From the NCBI RefSeq assembly GCF_008973465.1, contig NZ_WBXN01000004.1:4566501-4630500 (forward strand): a stretch of 64,000 nt of DNA. The letters are read 5' to 3'. This DNA is from Streptomyces sp. SS1-1 (GTDB taxonomy: Bacteria; Actinomycetota; Actinomycetes; Streptomycetales; Streptomycetaceae). Under the pieces are notes generated by a model. The model ran no database searches and was not told the origin of the DNA. It saw only the letters and a program-made list of their open reading frames with translations. Below are positions 1 through 7,266 of the stretch, piece after piece. The translations under genes were made by a program, and so were the position numbers. The stretch's first letter is position 1. The number at the start of each line of letters is the position of its first letter.

Positions 1-246
1 ACGGCGGGCATCGTCGCGCCCCTGCTCTCCGAGGGGCACCACTCGCAGGCGTTCGTCGCCCTCGTCATCATGGCGGTCTCGGCCGGCTCGATCTTCGCCT
101 CGCACGTCAACGACGGCGGATTCTGGATCGTGGCCAAGTACTTCGGCATCACCGAGCGGGACACGCTGAAGTCCTGGACGGTCCTGGAGAGCGTCCTGTC
201 GCTGGCCGGGTTCGCGGTGGCGGCCGTGCTCAGCCTGTTCGTGTAG
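1..246 (+). CDS. GntP-family gluconate:H+ symporter, C-terminal 81 residues
   Basis: Only the 3' end of the gene is present; the reading frame is open from base 1 to the TAG at 244-246. The visible residues resemble the last two membrane segments of GntP/GntT permeases, including the stretch SHVNDGGFWIV and, after it, TLKSWTVLE, both typical of the family. These proteins import gluconate or related sugar acids with protons across the cytoplasmic membrane. The protein ends in a hydrophobic segment (LAGFAVAAVLSLFV). Neighbouring gluconate kinase or regulator genes, if any, lie outside the window. The family call is fairly secure; the substrate is inferred. Confidence 0.85.
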   Translation, partial: TAGIVAPLLSEGHHSQAFVALVIMAVSAGSIFASHVNDGGFWIVAKYFGITERDTLKSWTVLESVLSLAGFAVAAVLSLFV

Positions 247-325
247 TCCCCGCGGCGCGCGGGTTCGGTAACGATGCGGGGGCTGGTTGCGCGGGACACA
301 GGGTTGTCGACCATACTGCTCGGCT

Positions 326-886
326 GTGGAGCAGCGCATAGGTTCAGGCAGCCAGCCCCTGGTGGAAGGCGCCGGGTTCGACCCGGCCTTCGTCCCCGGG
401 CTCACCCCGCCCGCGTCCGCCGCCCCCAAGGGCCCGCAGGAGAAGGACGATCCGGCCGCGGCGGACCCCGACGAGACGGTGCCCGAGGAGGCCGCCGCCG
501 AGGAGCCCGAAGAGGCGGACGAGGCGGAGGACGTCCAGGAGGACGCAGCCGAGGACGAGGCGCCGGTGGACGGCCCGGTGTTCGAGGCCGCCGACCGCCG
601 GGCGCGGATCGTCGCCGACCACCGGGGAGTCCGGCTCCGCCTGGACGACCAGGAGTGCGAGTTCCGCTGGGACGAGATCGCCGCCGTCGAGACGGAGTCC
701 CCGCGCTTCGGGAAGCGGTTCACCATCACGGTGCACACTCCTGACCGCCGCTGGTACCCGATCGAGATCGAGGCGACGGCCAGGAGCCGCTTCACGGAGT
801 GGGACGAGCGGCTGGACGCCGTCCTCGACGCCTACTTCGAGGAGGGCGCGGCCGAACAGGCCGAGGCCGAATCCGAGGACCAGTAA
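326..886 (+). CDS. Acidic-tailed protein with a C-terminal PH-like domain
   Basis: This is a conserved hypothetical protein of 186 residues. I chose the GTG at 326 because a -10-like CATACT (312-317) lies about 8 nt before it and no Shine-Dalgarno is visible, which suggests a leaderless mRNA. An upstream in-frame codon at 287 would precede that promoter. Residues about 35-85 are rich in Glu, Ala and Asp and probably disordered. The last 85 residues form one compact domain containing EFRWDEIAAVE and a Trp-rich end (FTEWDERLDAVL). The same domain ends the protein at 6828-7259. The fold looks like a bacterial PH domain; no catalytic motif, membrane segment or signal peptide is visible. It is convergent with the next gene, with only 3 bp between stops. 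Function unknown. Confidence 0.8.
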   Translation: MEQRIGSGSQPLVEGAGFDPAFVPGLTPPASAAPKGPQEKDDPAAADPDETVPEEAAAEEPEEADEAEDVQEDAAEDEAPVDGPVFEAADRRARIVADHRGVRLRLDDQECEFRWDEIAAVETESPRFGKRFTITVHTPDRRWYPIEIEATARSRFTEWDERLDAVLDAYFEEGAAEQAEAESEDQ

Positions 887-889
887 CCG

Positions 890-2245
890 CTAGGAGCAGT
901 ACTGGGCCTCCTTGCCGATGGACCGGTACATGCAGTCGGCGTTCTCCAGCAACTGGAGCACGGCGTCCCGGTTGCGGGAGGTCTCCCGCTCGATGACCTC
1001 GTCGGGCGGGTAGAACCCCCCGCCGCCGGACCTCGGGTACATCTCGAAGGTGTACGAGAAGATCCGCTGGTCGCCCCAGAGCCAGTCGTCGATCGAGCCG
1101 TCGGTGATGTAGAGGTCGCTGGACTGCTCGGGCGTGTAGCCGTTGCTGGCGGCCATCCTGCGGCCGACGGTGGCGAAGGCGTTGCGGTCGTCGGCCGTCA
1201 TCCCGGTCGTGGTGTCGGAGTACGTGTACCCGAACGGCCACAGCACCAGCTCGCTGTAGGTGTGGAAGTCGATGCCGGCCGTGATCTGCTGCTTCCCGCC
1301 GACGATCCGGCCGCGCACGAAGTCCGCGACGACCTTCACCTCGGGGGACGACTCGGCGCGGGCGCCCCGGTAGGTCTCGGAGGACGCCGACCCGGAGGAG
1401 CCGCCGCAGCAGCCCCAGCGGTAGGCCCAGTTGCGGTTGAGGTCGGTCCCGACGGCCGAGGAACCGGAGTTGGGCTGCCGGTTCTTGCGCCACGACCGGT
1501 AGGAGCCGGTGGCGATGTCGTACTCGCCGCCGTCCGGGTTGAGGTCGGGCACGATCCAGATCTCCCGGCTGTTCACCAGGCCGGTGATCCGCGCGTCGGT
1601 CCCGTAGCCGGAGGTCAGTTCGCGCAGCAGGTAGAGCGCCATCTCGACGGTGAGGTGCTCACGGGCGTGCTGGTGGTGCGTGAACAGCACCTCGGGTTCG
1701 GCCTCGTCGGTGCCGACGTTGTCGCTGATCTTGACGGCGACGATGTCACGGCCCTGGTAGGACCGGCCGATGACGCGCCGGCTCGCGAGGGACGGGTGGG
1801 CCGCCACGATCGCGTCGATCTCGGCCGTCATCTCCGTGTAGTTGTGATAGCGGGAGTCGGCCGAGGGGAAGTCGTACAGCCGGACGTCGCCCTCGCCGGC
1901 CGACCGGTCGGGGACCGCGCCGAGCGGGGTGACGTCGTAGCCGAGCGCTCTCAGCTTCCCGATCTGGCCGGCGCGGCCGGAGACGACGACGCCGTGGTCG
2001 TCGGCGGCGTCCACGCTCACGCCGGTCCGCTGGAGTGCCGTGCGGTCGGCGGGGGTCGCGTGCAGCCGGACCTCGTACTGACGGATGTCGTCGGCGGAGG
2101 GGGCGGCTTCGGCGGCGCTGTCGGCGGAGGCGGACGCGGAGACGGTCTCGGCGAGGGGCGCCGCGAGGGCGAGGGAGAGCAGGGCGGCGAGTGCGGCGGC
2201 CCGTCTGCCGCCGCGCGCGCCCGGTCCGCGGGTGCGAAGTCGCAT
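890..2245 (-). CDS. Secreted zinc carboxypeptidase, peptidase family M14
   Basis: The protein has 451 residues and removes C-terminal amino acids from peptides outside the cell. The ATG at 2245 is preceded by GAGGAG at good spacing and opens a signal peptide (twin-Arg-rich start, then AALAALLSLALAAPLAE). M14 landmarks are in order: zinc ligands in HAREH (His about 193, Glu 196), the substrate-binding DLNRNW, the third zinc ligand in FHTYSE (His about 328), and the catalytic Glu in YTFEMYP (about 401). A propeptide-like region precedes the catalytic part. Cys pairs (WGCCGG and near the C-terminus) fit an extracellular enzyme. A longer in-frame start at 2332 would put 29 residues before the signal peptide and is unlikely. 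The upstream region carries an AdpA-like site. Confidence 0.92.
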   Translation of the reverse strand: MRLRTRGPGARGGRRAAALAALLSLALAAPLAETVSASASADSAAEAAPSADDIRQYEVRLHATPADRTALQRTGVSVDAADDHGVVVSGRAGQIGKLRALGYDVTPLGAVPDRSAGEGDVRLYDFPSADSRYHNYTEMTAEIDAIVAAHPSLASRRVIGRSYQGRDIVAVKISDNVGTDEAEPEVLFTHHQHAREHLTVEMALYLLRELTSGYGTDARITGLVNSREIWIVPDLNPDGGEYDIATGSYRSWRKNRQPNSGSSAVGTDLNRNWAYRWGCCGGSSGSASSETYRGARAESSPEVKVVADFVRGRIVGGKQQITAGIDFHTYSELVLWPFGYTYSDTTTGMTADDRNAFATVGRRMAASNGYTPEQSSDLYITDGSIDDWLWGDQRIFSYTFEMYPRSGGGGFYPPDEVIERETSRNRDAVLQLLENADCMYRSIGKEAQYCS

Positions 2246-2585
2246 GAAGTCTCCTCGGGGGAGTGGGGGGTGGGGTTCAGTGCGACGTACGACGTGGTGC
2301 GGGGTGCGGGGCTCATGGTCGGGGTATGGCATGAACAGTTCAAGAGTGGAGAACCGGCCGACGCCCGGGACAGGCCGAAAACGAGCCGCGCAGTGTACGC
2401 GTGCGGCATGCGCCCGGAGCGTTCCCGGGCGAAGTCCACCCGCCGGTGTGACCCCGGGGTGCGCGACGGCGCACGGCCGGGAAGGGTGAGGGTCCGCGCA
2501 AGGGGGAGCGGGGGGAGCGACGGCGGCGGGGACCGGCGCGCCCCCGCTCCCCCCGGCCTCCCCGTGACGTCAGGAGAGCCCGCCG
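2246..2585. other. Divergent intergenic region, 340 bp
   Basis: No gene is seen here. It holds the promoter of the leftward carboxypeptidase: a reverse-strand TTGAAC at 2338-2343 could be its -35 box. It also holds the leader of the rightward gene at 2586. The right half is G-rich and ends in a Shine-Dalgarno (AGGAG) just before 2586. Confidence 0.6.
2327..2342. promoter_or_regulatory. Candidate AdpA site overlapping a TGAAC-A-GTTCA palindrome
   Basis: TGGCATGAAC (2327-2336) matches nine of ten positions of the AdpA consensus TGGCSNGWWY; the fifth base differs. It overlaps the perfect palindrome TGAACAGTTCA (2332-2342), which itself overlaps the presumed -35 box (TTGAAC, reverse strand) of the secreted carboxypeptidase. 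AdpA is known to control many secreted hydrolases in Streptomyces, so the placement is sensible, but binding here is an inference from sequence alone. Confidence 0.4.
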
Positions 2586-3497
2586 ATGACCGTCCCGGCC
2601 GCACCCGGCTCCAGCCCGTTCGACCACCGCATGGCCGTCTTCGGCTCCGACGACGAGTTCCTGGCGCAGGCGCTCCCCTTCCTCGCCGAGGGACTCGCCG
2701 CACGGCACGAACCGCCGCCCGTGGTCATCGCCGCCCCCGGCAACCTGGACCTGCTGCGCGACGCCCTCGGCCCCGCGGCCGGCGACATCGGACTCCTCCC
2801 GCACACCGAGTGGTACACGGGCTCCGCCGCCAACGCGATCGCGCAAGGCGCCGGTTACCTCGCCGCGCACGCCGGACCCGGCGGCCGTATCCATCTGCTG
2901 ATGGAACCCGTGTGGGGCGGCCGGGCAGGACGTTCGCCCCGCGAGACCGCCGAGTGGATCCGCTACGAGGCCCTCGCCAACCTGCTGTTCGCGCCCCAGG
3001 CCACCACCGCCCTGTGCGCCTACGACACCCGGGTCGCGGGCGCCGCCATCGTCGCCGCCGCCCAGCGCACCCACCCCGACTGCGCGGTGTACGAGGACCC
3101 GCTGCGGATCGCCGCCGAACTCGACGCCGTACCGCTGCCCGCGCCGCCCGGCTCCGCCGAGCGCATCCCCGGACCGGCCCCCGCCGCCGGAGCCGTACGC
3201 ACCTGGGCCACCGTGCAGGGGCTCGCCCCGGCCGAGGCGGACGTGTTCGCGACAGCCGTCACCGAGGCGGCCGCCGCCCTCGGCCCCGTCGACCGGGCGC
3301 TGCTGTGGGCCGACGGCCCGGCCTGCGTCTGCGAACTGCGGCCCGTGCGCCGCGTCGAGGACCCGCTGGCCGGATTCGTACCGCCGGACCCGGCGGCCGG
3401 GCAGGACCGGGGCCTGTGGTTCGCCCGTCAGGTGTGCGCCTACGTGGACGTCCGCGACGAACCGGGCGGGACGAGCGTACGACTTCAGTACGGCTGA
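2586..3497 (+). CDS. MEDS-domain sensor fused to an anti-sigma-type HATPase domain
   Basis: The protein has 303 residues. The ATG at 2586 has AGGAG 8-9 nt upstream. Residues about 10-160 look like a MEDS domain (the sensory domain first described from the methylotroph regulator DcmR): an opening FGSDDEFLAQALPFLAEGL, then VVIAAP, HTEWY and RIHLLMEPVWG. The last 110 residues resemble the Bergerat-fold ATPase of anti-sigma regulatory kinases, but in a degenerate form: VTEAAAALGPVDRALLWA, then GLWFARQVCAYVDVRDEPGG. No membrane segment or DNA-binding domain is visible. In Streptomyces this combination is usually annotated as an anti-sigma regulatory factor; its sigma or antagonist partner is not identifiable here. 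It reads alone, with the transporter gene starting 88 bp downstream. Confidence 0.75.
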   Translation: MTVPAAPGSSPFDHRMAVFGSDDEFLAQALPFLAEGLAARHEPPPVVIAAPGNLDLLRDALGPAAGDIGLLPHTEWYTGSAANAIAQGAGYLAAHAGPGGRIHLLMEPVWGGRAGRSPRETAEWIRYEALANLLFAPQATTALCAYDTRVAGAAIVAAAQRTHPDCAVYEDPLRIAAELDAVPLPAPPGSAERIPGPAPAAGAVRTWATVQGLAPAEADVFATAVTEAAAALGPVDRALLWADGPACVCELRPVRRVEDPLAGFVPPDPAAGQDRGLWFARQVCAYVDVRDEPGGTSVRLQYG

Positions 3498-3585
3498 GCG
3501 GCCCCGTGGCGCCCGTGCGGACATCGGGTGCAGATCGCGGCACGCCCTCTTGCCGCCCCGGCGCCCGTGCGCTTACTTGACCCGC

Positions 3586-4905
3586 ATGGCGGACACCACG
3601 GGAAGCACAGAGGCATCACCGGTCGGCGCGGCGGACTCCCGTCCCCGTAAGTCCAGTTGGCGGTACATCGGGCCCGGCATCGTCGTCGCCGCGACCGGGG
3701 TCGGCGCCGGGGACCTGGTCGCCACCCTCATCGCGGGCAGCAACTTCGGCTACACCCTGCTGTGGGCCGCGATCGTCGGCTGCCTGGTCAAGATCTCCCT
3801 CGCCGAGGCCGCCGGACGCTGGCACCTGTCCACCGGCCGCACCCTCTTCGACGGCTGGGCCTCCCTGGGCCGCTGGACCACCTGGTTCTTCGCCGCGTAC
3901 GTCGTGGTCTGGGGCTTCGTGTACGGCGCGGCGGCGATGTCGTCGAGCGCGCTGCCCCTGCAGGCGCTGTTCCCCGGCGTGATGGACCTGGAGTGGTGGG
4001 CGATCGCCTGCGGCCTGACCGGCCTGGTCTTCGTCTGGTTCAACAAGTACGCGGTGTTCGAGAAGGTCATGACCGTCCTGGTGGGCGTCATGTTCGTCGT
4101 CACCGTCTACCTGGCGGTCCGCGTCGCCCCGAACCTCGGGGACGCCTTCGCGGGCCTGCTGCCCGTCCTGCCCGACGAGAAGGACTCGATCCTCAACACC
4201 CTCGGCCTGATCGGCGGCGTCGGCGGCACGATCACGCTGGCCGCGTACGGCTACTGGGTCAACGCCAAGGGCTGGACGGACACCGGCTGGATGAAGGTGA
4301 TGCGGCTCGACAACCGGGTCGCCTACCTCACCACCGGCATCTTCGTCGTCGCGATGCTCTTCGTCGGCGCCGAACTGCTGCACTCGGCGAACGTGGCCAT
4401 CGCGAGCGGCGACAAGGGTCTCCTCCAGCTCGGCGACATCCTGGAGGACGAGTACGGCACGGCGACCGCGAAGTTCTTCCTGATCGGCTTCTTCGCCACC
4501 TCGTACACCTCCCTCATCGGCGTCTGGCACGGCGTGAGCCTGATGTTCGCGGACTTCGTCGCCCGCTACCGGGGCGAGGAGGCGCAGAAGGGCGAGAAGG
4601 TCGCCTCCGGCGCCCGCGAACGGTCCTGGCCGTTCCGCGCGTACCTGCTGTGGCTGACCTTCCCGCCCATCGTCCTGCTCTTCCAGGGCCAGCCCTTCCG
4701 CCTGATCATCCTCTACGGCGTGCTGGGCGCGGCCTTCCTGCCGTTCCTCGCGGGCACCCTGCTCCGGCTCCTCAACTCGTCCCGCACGCCCGCGCCCTGG
4801 CGCAACGGCGCGCTCAGCAACACCATGCTGACGGTCGCCGGACTGCTGTTCCTGGTGCTGTGCGTCAAGCAGATCTGGGACCAGCCGTGGGCCGACTTCT
4901 TCTGA
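3586..4905 (+). CDS. Divergent NRAMP-family (SLC11-like) membrane transporter
   Basis: The protein has 439 residues and about 11 hydrophobic segments. ATG 3586 is preferred over an in-frame TTG at 3550. The first segment (RYIGPGIVVAATGVGAGDL, then IAGSNFGYTLLWA) aligns with the first helix of MntH/NRAMP, where the family normally has DPGN; here the residues read GAGD. In the sixth segment the family MPH motif is replaced by LAAYGYW. Thus the usual Asp, Asn and Met metal ligands are changed. NRAMP proteins move divalent metals with protons across the cytoplasmic membrane; this one may carry another ion. It is convergent with the ECF operon, with 7 bp between stops. Family membership is fairly sure, substrate unknown. 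Confidence 0.8.
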   Translation: MADTTGSTEASPVGAADSRPRKSSWRYIGPGIVVAATGVGAGDLVATLIAGSNFGYTLLWAAIVGCLVKISLAEAAGRWHLSTGRTLFDGWASLGRWTTWFFAAYVVVWGFVYGAAAMSSSALPLQALFPGVMDLEWWAIACGLTGLVFVWFNKYAVFEKVMTVLVGVMFVVTVYLAVRVAPNLGDAFAGLLPVLPDEKDSILNTLGLIGGVGGTITLAAYGYWVNAKGWTDTGWMKVMRLDNRVAYLTTGIFVVAMLFVGAELLHSANVAIASGDKGLLQLGDILEDEYGTATAKFFLIGFFATSYTSLIGVWHGVSLMFADFVARYRGEEAQKGEKVASGARERSWPFRAYLLWLTFPPIVLLFQGQPFRLIILYGVLGAAFLPFLAGTLLRLLNSSRTPAPWRNGALSNTMLTVAGLLFLVLCVKQIWDQPWADFF

Positions 4906-4912
4906 TCACCGT

Positions 4913-6139
4913 CTAGCGGTACCGGTCCCACTCCGGGCTCAGGGCGATCTTCCGCAGCTGTGCCCGGGTGAGGACCGGTGCCGTGCGGCTGGGGGCGTCG
5001 TGCTGGGTCGGCGCGTTGAGGGCGCTGACGACGACCCGGAAGCCGTCGGTGCGCAGGGAGTCCACGGTCCACATCACGGCACCGGGCACGCCCTTGTCGC
5101 CGCCGTTCTCCCGGAAGTCGACCAGCGTCCCGTCCGGCAGCGTCTCGGACCCCTCCCCGAACAGCTCCCCGGCCACGTCGCCCATGTTCTGCTGGACGTC
5201 GACCTGCACATAGCCGCGGCCCTTGCCGTCGTCCAGCACCAGGAACGTGTAGTCCTCGCCCCGCTCCACGACCTTCGCCTTGCGGGGCAGCAGGGCCGCG
5301 AACGTGTCCAGCACCGAGTCCACGGACGGCTGGGCGGGTGGCTCCTGCGCCTCCACCGGGTCCTCGGGCAGCGAGTCGACGTAGCCGCGCCACACCGGAG
5401 CCGTCACCAGCTTCTTCAACCGGGCCGTGGACAGCGGGGGCTCCGGCCGGGTCACCGGGGAGTCCTTCTCGGCGGCGGCGTTCAGCTCGTTGACGAAGAC
5501 GTGCTGCCCGGCCGGGGTCACCAGGTCGGCCGACCACAGCTTGGTCTTCGCGCGCCCGTCGGCGTACACGTACCCCTGGAACAGCTTCAGGAGGGAGCCG
5601 TCGGGCAGCTCGGTGGAGACGCACGCGTCGTGCCGCACCAGCGTCCGGTCGGGGCAGTCGACGGTCTGCCGGGCGTGCTGCCCGCCGAACCGGATGCGGT
5701 CCAGGCCGACGACGACCGCCGCGGCCCCCTCGCCGTCGTCGAAGACGAGACGCGCGTACGGCGCCGGGGAGCGGTCCGCCCCGCCTTTGGCCTCCTGCCC
5801 GCTCACCTCGCCCTCGGGCAGCAGATCCTCCAGCGACTCGAGCAGCTCGTGCCCGGTGACGGGTGCCACGGGCGCCTGCGCGGAGGGCCGTCCGGATGTG
5901 CCGGGCCGGGGCGCGGCGCCGTCGTCCCAGGGGGTGAGCAGCGCCCCGCCGACCCCGGCCAGCGCGACCCCGGCGACCCCGCCGAGGACCGCCGTACGGC
6001 GCCGCAGCCGCTGCCGGCGGCCCCGGGCGAGCCCTCCGTCGACGAGTGCCGTGCGGTCGGCCGTGAAGTGGTCCCCGGCGTCGCGCAGGGCGTGCCCGAG
6101 CCGGGTCTCGAAGGGGTCCTGGTCGTGTTCCACGGGCAT
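4913..6139 (-). CDS. Membrane-anchored partner of the ECF sigma factor, with a duplicated outer domain
   Basis: The protein has 408 residues and is encoded 43 bp downstream of the sigma gene, so the two are probably cotranscribed. Residues 1-50 are cytoplasmic and end in an Arg-rich stretch. A single membrane segment follows (about 49-68, AVLGGVAGVALAGVGGALL), and the rest should be outside the cell. The outer part contains two related halves, about 97-253 and 272-408. Each half has LV(F/L)DDG, then LPDG(S/T)L, then W(S/T)(A/V)D, then (V/A)LNA-like, and ends in a (T/S)P(V/E)W motif. No HxxxCxxC zinc anti-sigma motif is present. By position it is a candidate regulator or anti-sigma factor of the neighbouring sigma factor; this is inference. 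Confidence 0.75.
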   Translation of the reverse strand: MPVEHDQDPFETRLGHALRDAGDHFTADRTALVDGGLARGRRQRLRRRTAVLGGVAGVALAGVGGALLTPWDDGAAPRPGTSGRPSAQAPVAPVTGHELLESLEDLLPEGEVSGQEAKGGADRSPAPYARLVFDDGEGAAAVVVGLDRIRFGGQHARQTVDCPDRTLVRHDACVSTELPDGSLLKLFQGYVYADGRAKTKLWSADLVTPAGQHVFVNELNAAAEKDSPVTRPEPPLSTARLKKLVTAPVWRGYVDSLPEDPVEAQEPPAQPSVDSVLDTFAALLPRKAKVVERGEDYTFLVLDDGKGRGYVQVDVQQNMGDVAGELFGEGSETLPDGTLVDFRENGGDKGVPGAVMWTVDSLRTDGFRVVVSALNAPTQHDAPSRTAPVLTRAQLRKIALSPEWDRYR

Positions 6140-6182
6140 GGCGGATCCACCGTTTCTCGGAGAAGGATGAGAGGGGTCGGGC

Positions 6183-6698
6183 TCAGCGGGCGGCGTACTC
6201 GCCGAGTTCCTCGCCGAGGAGTTCGCGCAGCCGGCCCAGCGCCCGGGTGCACCGGGTGCGCACGGCGGCCGAGCTGGCGTTCATGACGTCGGCGGTCTCC
6301 TCGACCGAGCGGTCCTCCCAGTAGCGCAGCACGACGACCGCCCGGTCCTTGGCGGGCAGCCGGGCGAGCGCCTGGAGCAGGGTCAGCCGCAGCGGGAGGT
6401 CGCCGTGGCCGCCGTCGGGGGCGGCCCGGTCGGGGAACGTGTCCGTGGCCCGCTCGGTGCTGCTGCGCCGGCGCTGGTGGGCGAGGAAGACACGGGTGAG
6501 GACGGTCTGCGCGTAGCCGGCCGGGTTGTCCACCCGGGAGATCCGGCCCCAGCGGACGTAGATCCGGCCGAGGGCCTCCTGCACGAGGTCCTCGGCGAGA
6601 TGGGTGTCCCCGGCCGTCAGCAGGCAGGCCGAGCGGTACAGATGCCCGGCCCTGGCCGCCGCGAACCGCGCGTACTCGTCCGCGCGCGGCTGTCTCAT
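6183..6698 (-). CDS. ECF RNA polymerase sigma factor, SigE family
   Basis: The protein has 171 residues, the usual length for this group. Region 2 spans about residues 5-75, with DLVQEALGRIYVRWGRI in 2.1-2.2 and YAQTVLTRVFLAHQRRR in 2.4. Region 4 spans about 100-160, with LPAKDRAVVVLRYWEDRSV and a helix-turn-helix reading ADVMNASSAAVRTRCTRAL. It directs RNA polymerase to a small set of promoters, probably for an envelope or extracytoplasmic response. The ATG at 6698 follows AGGGGGA. Its downstream neighbour (4913-6139) is a membrane protein that probably controls it. A palindrome at 6720-6732, just upstream, may be part of its control. Confidence 0.92.
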   Translation of the reverse strand: MRQPRADEYARFAAARAGHLYRSACLLTAGDTHLAEDLVQEALGRIYVRWGRISRVDNPAGYAQTVLTRVFLAHQRRRSSTERATDTFPDRAAPDGGHGDLPLRLTLLQALARLPAKDRAVVVLRYWEDRSVEETADVMNASSAAVRTRCTRALGRLRELLGEELGEYAAR

Positions 6699-6719
6699 AC
6701 GTCCCCCTGTGGCTGTGCG

Positions 6720-6732
6720 GTGAGGCCCTCAC
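6720..6732. promoter_or_regulatory. Palindrome GTGAGG-C-CCTCAC before the sigma gene
   Basis: This is a perfect 6+6 palindrome with one central base, 22 bp upstream of the ATG of the ECF sigma gene and inside the 129-bp divergent gap. It could be an operator or a short hairpin in the leader. No protein can be assigned to it. Confidence 0.3.
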
Positions 6733-6827
6733 CTCACTGATGCGGTGGGACGGGGAGAATGTTTCACCGCAGCACCCGGAAGTCTGCCGGGTTTCCCGCG
6801 AGGACGAGGACGAGGACCAGGACCCCG

Positions 6828-7259
6828 ATGAGCGAGCAGCCACCCGCACCCGCACCCGGACCGGGCTTCGGCCCGCCCCCGCCGCAGTACGCCCCGCACC
6901 AGGCGCCCGCGCCGCCGCCGTACGCCCCCGCGCAGCCGGGGTACGGGCCGCCGCCGCCGCAGCCGGGGGCGCCGGCCGCCGGGCCGGAGTTCCTGGCCGT
7001 CGACAAACGCAACGCGGTCGTCGTGGACGCCTCCGGGGTGGTCTTCGAGATGTACGGCCTGTCCGTCGAGTTCCGCTGGCCGGAGATCCGCAGCGTGCAC
7101 TACAAGGCGAGCCCGAACGGCAAGGCGCTGATGGTGGCCGTGATCCACCAGGACGGCCGGTTCTACGAGTGCGTGGTGGAGGCCAAGCCCCGGGCCAGGC
7201 TGCAGGAGTGGTTCCCGCAGCTGGCCTGGGTGCTCGGCCACTACCGTCCGGCGGGGTGA
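6828..7259 (+). CDS. Proline-rich protein with a C-terminal PH-like domain
   Basis: The protein has 143 residues. ATG 6828 lies behind repeated GAGGAC units that include a usable Shine-Dalgarno. Residues 1-50 are Pro, Gly and Tyr rich (PPPPQYAPHQAPAPPPYAP) and probably disordered. Residues about 55-140 form a compact domain with VEFRWPEIRSVHY, then GRFYECVVEA and LQEWFPQLAWVLGHY. The same spacing and motifs occur in the protein at 326-886, so the two are paralogues with different N-terminal tails. No membrane segment or signal peptide is visible. A PH-like binding role is inferred from the strand-strand-terminal helix pattern. Its stop is only 7 bp from that of the convergent chitinase gene, with a short CCTCCC-TAC-GGGAGG hairpin (7262-7276) across the junction. 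Confidence 0.75.
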   Translation: MSEQPPAPAPGPGFGPPPPQYAPHQAPAPPPYAPAQPGYGPPPPQPGAPAAGPEFLAVDKRNAVVVDASGVVFEMYGLSVEFRWPEIRSVHYKASPNGKALMVAVIHQDGRFYECVVEAKPRARLQEWFPQLAWVLGHYRPAG

Positions 7260-7266
7260 AGCCTCC

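Noticed and set aside
1262..3580. A 772-residue forward open frame
   Set aside because: It runs opposite the M14 carboxypeptidase and in another frame of the MEDS gene, and has low-complexity Arg/Gly composition with no motif.
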